This document shows, piece by piece, positions 16,639-26,700 of a DNA stretch of 35,231 bases. The notes below the pieces were generated by a model. It was given only the letters and a program-made list of their open reading frames with translations, did not search any database and had not been told where the DNA came from. The stretch's first letter is position 1. Every line of letters starts with the position of its first letter. The translations under genes and the position numbers were made by a program. The stretch spans positions 1 to 35,231 of the forward strand of contig JASJCB010000158.1 of the NCBI GenBank assembly GCA_030066195.1, read 5' to 3'. This DNA is from Acidobacteriota bacterium (lineage in GTDB: Bacteria; Acidobacteriota; Holophagae; Acanthopleuribacterales; Acanthopleuribacteraceae).

Positions 16639-16700
16639 TCAATTCTTCCCGGGAAGGCCTACGGAGCCGGCGTTCGATACTCGATTCTTCCCCGGAACAA
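16639..16700 (+). repeat. Dispersed intergenic repeat, copy 1
   Basis: Two versions of an 18-mer close to TCGATTCTTCCCGGGAAG start at 16639 and 16681, 42 bp apart. The same pair with the same 42-bp spacing occurs at 32981 and 33023. Over the 62 aligned bases the two copies agree at about 46 positions, with most differences in the middle. Confidence 0.55.
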
Positions 16701-16988
16701 TGGCCTCCAGCGATCGGACGGACACCATGTCGACCGGCTTCAATCGACACCGTCGGCGTCAAAGGGGCTTTGCTACTGTCCGCAACCCAAGCATCGATCC
16801 TTTCGGCGGCATTGCGGTCGGACGACATGTTTTCCGACCGTCGACCTGAGGAATCGGGCTCAACGGCAATGCGCCGGAGACCCCCGATGAAGGGTTCATA
16901 ACCGGCAATCAGCCGGATTCTCATTTATGTGGGAAGAACATGACCTGCCATGGACCTATTTTTATTTTCAATAGCAGTAACAGAGACC

Positions 16989-17032
16989 GTCATGTACTCA
17001 ATTTTCAAAATTGAAACTACCTCATGACCGGC
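16989..17032 (+). repeat. 44-bp direct repeat, copy 1
   Basis: GTCATGTACTCAATTTTCA followed by a similar tail (CTACCTCATGACCGG) recurs at 17115-17158. In this copy TCAATTTT and AAAATTGA (16998-17014) form a perfect palindrome around one base. Confidence 0.6.
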
Positions 17033-17114
17033 TATGAAGGAGGATTTCAACTCAATGGGTAGGCCATAACGCACCATGCTCTTCTTTTCTGAATAAATAT
17101 AAAGTCTATGCGCG

Positions 17115-17158
17115 GTCATGTACTCAATTTTCATTTTTGAAGCACCCTCATAACTGGT
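17115..17158 (+). repeat. 44-bp direct repeat, copy 2
   Basis: Second copy of the unit at 16989, offset by 126 bp. The first 19 bases are identical; the tail (GCACCCTCATAACTGG) is diverged. The central palindrome is degraded in this copy. Confidence 0.6.
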
Positions 17159-17533
17159 TCTCCTGGTCCTTTTTATTTGCAAAATGGGATTGGCTCTCGT
17201 CCTTATCGACCTTTCCTGGAGCTGATCTCCATCTCTTTGAGCGGCAATACCCCTCCCGACATTTCGACCTTCATATCCACCAAGAGCAAACCGTGTCAGG
17301 GATTGCGGCGGTGAACCGCCGTGCGGAGCGAAACGCCGCCGAGCGGTCGGGGATGGATTGCCCCACGTTACAATGCGCTTTCGAGACGGCGGGGGAGCAT
17401 GGCGACGCGGGGCCGGGCATCTTCGAGACGGTCGAGGCGCATTGCCGTGCTGCGCGATGATGTGTTCCGGGTTTTGATCGCGAATGACGCCAATACCCGC
17501 AAATAAAACCAGGTTCAGCGAACCTCTTCTCCC

Positions 17534-17559
17534 ATTCGCGTTTATTCGCGCTATTCGCG
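17534..17559 (+). repeat. Triplicated ATTCGCG motif
   Basis: ATTCGCG occurs at 17534, 17544 and 17553 with 10- and 9-bp steps, about one helical turn. Reverse-complement relatives (CGCGAAT and similar) occur upstream near 17481-17500. The stretch may be a small dispersed element or a protein-binding cluster. Confidence 0.45.
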
Positions 17560-17659
17560 TTCATATAAATGTTAGAGCTCCGGAGATGCTTCCCATGAAC
17601 ACTCGGGGAACTGAACAACACATCGGGATGTTCTTATAAAGGAAAATCTCTTCGAGTAT

Positions 17660-17689
17660 AAAAAAGCGGAGCCCCCGGAGGGGCTCCGC
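17660..17689 (-). terminator. Intrinsic terminator of the giant repeat-protein gene
   Basis: On the minus strand GCGGAGCCCC (17689-17680) pairs perfectly with GGGGCTCCGC (17675-17666) around a 4-nt loop, followed by six T residues (17665-17660). It lies 24 bp after the stop codon. Confidence 0.85.
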
Positions 17690-17713
17690 CGTGAGTTCCG
17701 TCGGTGCAAGGAT

Positions 17714-20700
17714 TTACCTTTGTACGGTGAAGTTACCTTTCTTCACCCAGGTACCCCAGTTGCCGAAGTTGTTTTTGGCCCGGATGTGGACCGAGTAGGA
17801 TACTCCCGCCTGTAAGCCGGAGGTGGCTATTGAGGTTGAAGTTGCCGGATAGAGTACCTGCGGTTGGTAGAGCCAGCCGCCCGTGGTCGGTTGAATGACG
17901 ATCTGGTAACGCTCGATCCCGGTGGGATCACTCGCGTGGCTCCAACTGAAGGATACCGTTGGATTCGCCACAAAGATCGTCAGGCCGACCACGCTTTGAC
18001 CGCCGATGGTTGCCGAGAAGTTGGGCACCGTGGTAGGTACAGGCTCAACAACCGAGAAGGTCCCGCCGGAGGCCCAGGGGCCCCAGTTGCCGGCGTTGTT
18101 CTTGGCGCGTACGTGGGTGGAGTAGGATTTACCGTATACCAGGCCCGAGGTGTTGATGGTCGTGGACGTGGCCGGGAAGAGTTCCTGCGGCTGGTAAAGC
18201 CAACCGCTGCCGTCCGTGGGTTGAATCACGATCTGGTAGCGTTCGATGCCCGAGGGATCGGCCGGACTGGTCCAGGACATGGTCACCGTCGGGTTGGTCA
18301 CGTACACATCCAAGCCGCTCAGGTTGGCGCCGCCGATGGTGCCGGAGACGTTGGGCACGGCCGGAGGCGTGGGCGTGACCACGGTGAAGCTGCCGCCGTT
18401 CACATAGGCGCCCCAGTTACCGAAGTTGTTCTTGGCGCGAATGTGGATGGAGTAGGATTTGCCGTAGGTCAGTCCCGACGTGTTCAACGTCAAGCTGCTG
18501 CCCGGGTAGAAGACGCGTTCATCGTACAGGCGACCGCTGCCGTCGGTGTGTTGCAGCAGGACCTGGTACTGTTCGATGCCCGTGGGATCACTCACGTGAC
18601 TCCAGGAGAAGGCAATCGTAGGATTGGTGATGTCGATGGTTTGACCGGAAAGATTGACGCCGCCGATCCTACCGACGAAGTTGGGCACGGTGCCCGGCAC
18701 CGGTGGAGGCTGTACGGTGAAGACGCCGCCGTTGTTGAAGGGTCCCCAGTTCCCCGCGTTGTTCAGCGCGCGGATGTGGATGGAGTAGGAAACCCCTACC
18801 TCCAGGCCGGATGTGGCGATGGAAGCGGAAGTGGCTGGATAGTTCGGGCTTGTCGCGAACAACACGCCCGCTACGCCTGAGCGCAGCACGCGGATGTTGT
18901 ATTGGGCAATACCGCTGGGGTCCGAAACATGGCTCCAACTGAAGTTGATCGTAGGATTGGTTTCGTAGATATCCAGGCCGGCCACATTCTGACCGCCGAT
19001 GGTTCCCGAGAAGTTGGGGACCGTGCCCGGCGTGGGCGCTTCCACGGTCAAGGTGCCGCCGTTCACATAGGCGCCCCAGTTACCGAAGTTATTCTTGGCG
19101 CGGATGTGAATGGAATAGGATTTGCCGTAGGTCAGTCCCGACGTGTTCAACGTCAGACTTTTGCCAGGATAGAAAACGCGTTCGTCGTACAGGCGACCGC
19201 TGCCGTCGGTGTGCTGCAATAGAACCTGGTACTGCTCGATGCCCGTGGGATCGCTGACATGATTCCAGGTGAAAGCGATCGTGGGATTGGTGATGTTGAT
19301 GGTCATACCGTTGAGGTTGACGCCGCCGATCTTGCCGACGAAGTTGGGTACGGTTCCGGGCACCGGCGGCGGTTGCACGGTGAAGACGCCGCCGTTGACG
19401 AAGGGACCCCAGTTACCCGCGTTGTTCAGCGCGCGGATGTGGATGGAGTAGGAAACTCCTTCCTCCAGACCGGTGGTTGCAATGGAAGCGGAGGTGGCCG
19501 GGTAGACCGGGCTCGTCGCAAACAACACGCCCGCTACGCCTGAGCGCAGCACGCGGATGTTGTATTGGGCAATACCGCTGGGATCGGAGACGTGGCTCCA
19601 ACTGAAGTTGATGGTGGGATTGGTTTGGTAGACAGTCAGGCCGGCAACGTTCTGTCCGTCGATGGTTCCGGCAAAATTGGGGACCGTACCCGGTGTGGGC
19701 GCTTCCACGGTCACCGTGCCGCCGTTCACATAATTGCCCCAATTACCGAAGTTGTTCTTGGCGCGAATGTGGATGGAATAGGACTTACCGTAGGTCAGCC
19801 CCGTGGTGTTCAGCGTCAGGGTATTGCCCGGGTAGAACACGCGCTCGTCGTACAGGCGGCCGCTGCCGTCGGTGTGTTGCAGCAGGATCTGGTACTGTTC
19901 GATGCCGGTCGGATCGCTGACGTGGTTCCAACTGAAGGCTATGGTGGGATCGGTAATCTGGATGGTTTGGCCGTCCAGGTTCGTCCCGTCGATCTTACCG
20001 ACGAAGTTGGGTACGGTGCCCGGCACGGGCGGATCTTGAACGGTGAAGCTACCGCCGTTGATAAAGGAACCCCACAGACCCGCGTTGTTTTGCGCGCGAA
20101 TATGGATGCTGTAGGTTTTGCCCACAACCAGGTTCGTGGTCGCAATGCTCGCCGAGGTCGCCGGATAATCCGGGCTCACGGCAAACAAGACGCCGCTGAC
20201 GCCCGCTTCCAAAACTCGAAGATTGTACTTGGCAATACCGTTGGGATCGGAGGCGTGGCTCCAGTTGAAGTTCAACGTCGGATCGGTTCGGTAGATGGTC
20301 AGGTTGTCTATGGTTTCACCGTCGATGGTCCCTACGAATCCGGGAACCGTTTCCGGCGCGGCTGCTTGAACCGTGAAGGCGCCGCCGTTGACGTAAGGTC
20401 CCCAACTACCGAAGTTGTTCTTGGCGCGAATGTGGATGGTGTAGGACGTATCGTGAGCCAAACCGGCGGTTTGCAGGCTCAGCGTATTGTCGGGGAAAAA
20501 TGCGCGTTCGTCGTAGAGACGACCGCTGCCGTCCGCGTGCTGCAACAGGATCTGGTACTGTTCGATCCCGGTCGGATCGGAAGGATGAGTCCAACTGAAT
20601 TGAATGAGGGGATTGAGCACGGCCACGGTAAGACCGTTCAGGTTGACGCCGCCGATCTTCCCTACGAAGTTGCTTACGGCCGGAGGCACGGGCGCCGCTT

Positions 20701-23700
20701 CAACCGTAAACGCACCGCCCTGGCTCCACGGGCCCCAAACATTGTCCACGTTTTTAGCGCGGATGTGGGTGGAGTAGGACATCCCCGGGATGAGGCCCAT
20801 GGTAGCGATCGTGGTGGTCGTGGCCGGATAGTTCACTTGCGGCTGGTACAACCAACCGCTGCCGTCCGTGGGTTGAATCACCACTTGATAGGCGGCGATG
20901 GGCACCAGGTCGGTTGCATGCTGCCAGGTGAGGACGACATCGTGATCGGGACCGTAAACGGTGAGACCGGCCAGATCCTGACCGCCGATGGTTCCGGCGA
21001 AACCGGGCACGGTGGAAGGCGTTGTCGTATTGATCGTCACCGATACCGAGGCCGAGCGGGTATTGCCGCAGTTATCCACGGCCACGCCCTCGATGGTATG
21101 GGGACCGGGCGTTGCATCCCACACGTAAGTATAGGGCGCGGTCAGGTTGGTGATCTGATCGCCGTCGATTTTCAGCCTAACCCACTTGATGCCGCTGCCG
21201 CTGTCGGCCGGGCTGAAGGAGATAGTGACATCCCCGGCATCCAGAACGGCGCCGGCGGCGGGTTGGTCGATGGTGATGGTGGGTTTCACGGTATCGCCGC
21301 AGGGATCGGCATTGACCGTGCCGGTAACCGTGAAGGTGTAGTCGGGAAGCGGGTTGCCGCTGCCGTCCAAGGCGGTGAAACTCAGCAGGCCCATGAATTC
21401 CCCGGACTGGTCGGCGGTCAGGTGAACGGCGAAGTTATCCCAGTGCACGGTGCCGTCGGGATCGGGCGGAGGGATGGGTACAGCGGGCACGTTGATCAGT
21501 TGGAAGCCCGCGGGAATGGTGAAGTTTTCGGCAAGGATCGTCAAGGGACCGGAGGTTTCGTTGTAGATGCGGAAGGGGAAACCTATGAAAGTGCCCTCAT
21601 CGGTTGTGCCGAAGGGAAACAGGCTGCCGTGCGGCACATCGCCCGAGACGCCCTGAGTCACGCGAATGCCTTCCGGGGCGATCGTGTCGGTAACCACGTT
21701 GCCGCGCACCTGGATGACATAGGGATTGGGCGAGAAACCGTCGCTGTTGCTGATGATGATATTGCCCGTCCACAATCCGGCCGCCTCGGCGGTCAGGTGA
21801 ACGGAGAAGTTATCCCAGTGCACGGTACCGTCGGGATCGGGCGGCGGAATGGGCGCGTCGGGTACGCCGATCAGTTGATAACCCTCGGGTATGATGAAAT
21901 CGGCAGCGCTCAGGTTGAGTGCTTTCGTACCCATGTTCCAGATACGGAAGTTTTTGCCCACGAAGGTGCCGACCTGAGTCTCGTCGAAAACGAACTCGCT
22001 GTTATGCGGCACGGGCGTCACCGGACCGTGGGTCACCTCGAAGCTGTCCGCGACGGGCGGTTCGATCACATCACCCACCTGGCCGGTGATTCGGAAGGTG
22101 AACAAAGGCACATTGGGATCGCTGCTGTCGATGTAGATGATGCCGTTGAAACGACCGATCGCCGTTGCATCCAGTTCGATGCTGAAGGGTACCGGTTCGT
22201 TACTTGGGATGGGACCGATGAAGAAGGGAAGCGCGGGTGGGTCGACCATGGTGAAGCCGCCGCCGGGGTTTTGGGTCATGAAGGTGACATTCAAGCCCAC
22301 CGCACCGTTGTTGACGATGGAGAAATCCTGAAGCACCGGCAGACCCTGATCGGTTTGACCGAAGTCCACGACCTGGTTCAAGGCAATCGGCAGGCCGCCG
22401 AAATCTAGAACCTGGATAGCGGGCTGGTTGATGGGCAGGACCGCGTCGCTTTCGATGGGGAACGAAAAGCTTTGCATGCCCGGGGGGAACCCGAAGTCAA
22501 AGCCTACATTACCCTCGCCCAATCCCAGTTGCGGGAAGTCCCGGCGAATGCGAACCTCGGCAGAACCCAGGGCGGGCAATACCGGGGGCGGAGCCAGGAT
22601 GAGGGTGAAAGGACCGTCTACACTGAAGTTGGAGATGTCCACGGGCCGGTCGCTTTCGTTGACGATGGTGAAGCTTTGTTCAACCGGCACCTCGGTAGTC
22701 GTGGGGTCGAAGGAGAACAGTTCGCCCAGTTGGACGGGACCTCGATCCGTTTCCACGCGCACGGAAGCCTGTTCCGGTTCGTTGGTGTCGGAGGTTGCTT
22801 TCAGTCTGATTTGGAAGTTTTGGGGGTCCGAAGGCTCCACGGGTCCGATCTCCATGGCGCCCTGATAAGTTTGCGGGGTCTCGGATGTATTCAACACAAC
22901 CGTCAGGTTTTCGCAGGTATTGGGTTCGATGATTCTCGGCGGCGCATCGAAGGGCGCGAAGCCGAACTCCACTTGCACCGTGGATTGGAAGTTCAACACG
23001 TAGAAGCGACTTTGGCCTTCATTACACAGGCGGAAGGGGAATCTGGGATTGCCTGAAACGGCGACAGTACCCAGGTCATACTCCACGCCGTTTTCGATCC
23101 TGGCCCCGTTGGTGACCAGTTCCAGATGCATATCGGCGGGATCGGCCGATTGGGTTTGGGAGGCGTCGGCTTCGAAATCGATGGCGAAGGGCGGGTGCTC
23201 AGGGTTGGTGGCGTTATCGATCCTTGGCTGCAACACGCCGGTGTATTGGTCTTCATCATCATCGAAATCGTCCACGAACTTAACCTCGAATACGCGATTG
23301 CCGGGTTGCCAATCGCGAAGCGCTTTGTCCAATTCAAACGACTCCGTGATTTCGAAGTACTGCGGGCCGAAGGTAAAAAAGACGTTTTCCAATTTGAGCG
23401 GTTTAGCGCCCATGGACGGATCGACGCCCTCGTTTTCCAGTTCCAGCGATATGGAGTTGGCGAACATGGAACCGTCCAACCGGATCGGGTTATCGGTGCC
23501 GTCTCCCTGGAATTTGACCGTGGGGGTGAGGAAGAAAAAGAAGGTGCTGAAGGGCCGCGCAATGATGACCAGTTTGGCCTCGCTGCCCACGTCACCGGTT
23601 ACGTCGAAGAGAAAGGGTTTGGCAAGATTGCTGTTGCCGGGCGGTGGATTGTGCTGCTTGTAATAGAAGTTGACGTGGCTGAGGAAATCACCGGTCAAAC

Positions 23701-26700
23701 CGGTGGACAAGATGACCTTCAATGTCACGAAATCGCCCGGTTCGATGGGCTCCGTCGTCATACCGGTCAGGTCGAAAGGTTCCTGGCCGAACGGGATGCT
23801 GAAGCCGTTGACCTCGGTTACCAGCAGGCCGGTCAGGGCATCCAACACGATGGGCCGGTCATCCAGGTTTTTGATTTTGAATTCATAGTCGACCGGAAGC
23901 CCGTTTTGTTCGAGCGAGCCCGACTGAGTGAAGTTGAGCGTGTCGCCGGGGGTGACGGGCGTTTGGGCCTGATTCCCGGCAGGGTCGGTAAAGAAAGCGG
24001 TCACTTCCACGGTGGGCCTGGACTCGCCGGACAGGAAAAAGGAAAACGGCTCGCGACCCTGCTCATTCTCCACCTCGAAGGCGATCTCGATGAAAAAGTC
24101 CCCGAAATTTTTCAGGTCCATGGCGTAGCGGCCCGTGAAGTTCAACGCCTCGCCGGGTCCCAGGGTAATACTATCGCCGGGCTCAGGCGGCAGTGGTTCC
24201 TTGAAGGTAAAGGTGGTTCCCGGCGGTGCTTGGAAACCTTCCGCCACCTCGAAGTCACCCAGCCTCAGATCCTCGGTACTGCTGCCGTTGACCACGCGCA
24301 TGGGAATGTCCTGGGGACTGTCCAAGGCGGTGACGATGCCCATATCGAACACGTTGCCGGTGAGGGGCTGACCCTTGACCTCGATAAAGAAGGGCACCAC
24401 GGTGACCTCGATCTCGAAGCTGTAGACGCCGTCCTCGCCGTTCAGCGCATTGGTGGGGAAACTGACCGCGCCCTTGTGTTTGCCGTCCGGTAGTCCGGTA
24501 GGATCGAAAAACACGGTGAAGTTCTGTGACTGCCCGGGCTCCAAGCTTGCCGGGGGCAGGGCGGAACCCTTGGCAAAGGAACTGTTGTCGATGCCGCTGA
24601 CGGCATAACCCGCCGGATCGATGGTCAGGGTTTCGTTGCCGTCGTTGGTCAGGATGAAGGTCATCTCGCCCGGTCCCGCGTTGGGCGATACGGCGCCGAA
24701 ACGATAGACGCCGCTGCTGTTGACGCCGCGACCACGTTCGTCTTCGATGGTGACCACCGGACCGTCCATCAGCACGAGACGCGCCGGAATCGATAAGGGA
24801 ACTCTTTCTTCCCAATCGAAGCCGCCGTTGACGTCCAGGGCATCCATCTCCACCTCGATGGTAAATGGGGTGGTTTCGTCAATAAACTCGGTGCTATTGA
24901 ACAGCTTCGCTTCGAAGGTGTGGCCTCCTCCCGGCAGCAGGACTACCCGCGAACTGCCTTGGCGTTCGACATCCAATCCCTCGGGGGCGTCGGCGGAGAG
25001 GGTTAGCTGAGTCAGGTTGACCTCTACCCTGGTAAGCCCGCTATTGAAGACGGAGAAATCGAAGGAAACATTGGACTGAAAGGCAAGGATATCGACCGGA
25101 GCGAAATCGGTCTCGATAAACGGCTCCGGAATCCGGCCCTTTACGGTGAACTCGAAGTCATCGGCGTCATCGAAGAACAGAACGACCCGGCCCCGCCAGG
25201 TGCCGGGACTGGCGTCTTCGAACATTTGCACGACAACCTGGAAGCCCTCGGAACCACCCGGTGGGATGCCCTCGAAAAGCGGCGACGAAACCGCGCTGGC
25301 CGAAACACCGGCAAGTTCATTGATGTCGGGCTGGAAGTCGGCATCGCGGAATAAGAGATGCGACAAGACGCTGTCATTGTGAACCGTGAATTCCAATGAG
25401 ACCTGTGTCGGAACCGGTTCGGAGATCAAATCGCCTAAATCCACGATTTCGAATTCCCTGATATCTCCGAAGGGCCCGGACACACTCACGGGGAAGGATG
25501 CCTTTTGTGCCGACCCTTCCACGGTCACGTTGAAGGTCTGGCTGCCGTCGGCAACGGTCAACATGGCCTCGAAGGGCTGCGGATCGGTACTTGTCACCGG
25601 GCTGGAAAAATCCCAGCGTGCGCGGCCTGTATACTCGCCCGCTGTCGCACCCGGTTCCACGGTGACGACCACGGGGCCGTTCACCGAATCTACCGTAATC
25701 TCGTCGGCGCCCGGAGGAACCGTCATGGTGAAGGTTGTGCCGGCTTCCTCGGCCGGCAGCAGGCCCAAATCGTAGCGATCCGGCGTGAGTATCGATTCGG
25801 CTGTCGGTGAAGAGAAGGTGATCGGGATCTCCTGGCGAAGCGCCATGTCGTCCAGGTGAAAGATTTTATTGCTGTTGGGGGAAACCAGGCTGATCATGGC
25901 GTAAGCCGTGCCCGGCAGGCAGGAGAATAGATGGGAATACTCCTGCCAGGTCGTGGTTAGGTTGAATTCGACTGAAGCTTGACCCAAGTTGGCCATTTGG
26001 GCGTCCATGAAGTACATATCCACTCGAAGCGGCGAATCCGCATCGACCTTTGCCCAGGTGGAAAACCGCAGGGTCCTGTCCTCCAAAGCCGGAAACGCCA
26101 AGGTGTTGCTGATCGTATGCGCATTCCAACGATTGACCTCGAATTTCATCGACGCCGCGCCGGAGCGCGCCGTGGTTGTGTCGATCGACAGGGTGCCGGC
26201 TCTCGCCTGGTCGAAGGGTATGGTCAGGCTGCCGGACTCGAAACCGGGATCGATGAAGAAGTTTTCGGGAGATAGGGCGGGCATGGATGCCGTGCCGGTA
26301 GAATCTCCGAACCATCCCGCGCCTTCCTTGATCATCTGCCATTCGAAGCCGTAGTCGCCGACCGTTTGCGGGGCCGTGACGGTAAAGTTCCAGGTAGCGT
26401 TTTGACCCGGGGCGATCACTTCACCCGGCTGAAGCTGAACGCGTTGGATTGACCAGGCGGCGGCTTGCGGGTCGTTCAAACCCAGGCGATACTGGTCCGC
26501 TTCCGACCAACTGGACACGCCGGAGTTCTGCATGGTCACGGAGATGTTGTAGGATTGTCCCGCCAACATCACCTCGGGAGCATTGTGGGAGACGAATGCG
26601 GCGCCGTCGGGAGATCCGGAAACCACCACTTCTTGAGGGTTGGTGTAAAAGCCGAACCACTGCGTGTCGTAAAAGACCATGCGCCAGGTGAAGTAATAGG

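Larger units (their letters stand above)
16282..17659. other. Large gene-poor interval, about 1.4 kb
   Basis: No open frame here has a ribosome binding site together with protein-like composition. The longest, a minus-strand frame at 16544-16924 and one at 17271-17621, are rich in Arg, Ser and Pro as expected of chance frames in GC-rich DNA. Base composition changes along the interval: AT-rich at 16282-16400 and 16925-17180, GC-rich at 16430-16900 and 17260-17460. It carries several small repeats listed separately and a CGGCGGT/ACCGCCG palindrome at 17306-17321. It may be a graveyard of decayed mobile DNA, but no transposase remnant could be identified. Confidence 0.5.

Noticed and set aside
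16544..16924. 126-codon minus-strand frame in the gene-poor interval
   Set aside because: No ribosome binding site, Arg/Ser/Pro-rich composition and no recognisable domain; likely chance or decayed sequence.
16925..17182. 85-codon minus-strand frame with repeated KIEYMT peptide
   Set aside because: The repeated peptide simply reflects the 44-bp DNA repeat; no ribosome binding site and no protein-like hydrophobic pattern.
17534..17559. Triple ATTCGCG as a CRISPR-like array
   Set aside because: Units are 9-10 bp with no spacers of CRISPR size and no cas genes in the window.
19565..22408. 947-codon plus-strand open frame opposite the giant gene (also 17864-18880 and 23126-24493)
   Set aside because: It mirrors the repeat periodicity of the minus-strand gene, has no ribosome binding site or signal peptide and consists of Gly/Val/Arg/Asp-rich sequence typical of an antisense shadow in GC-rich repeats.
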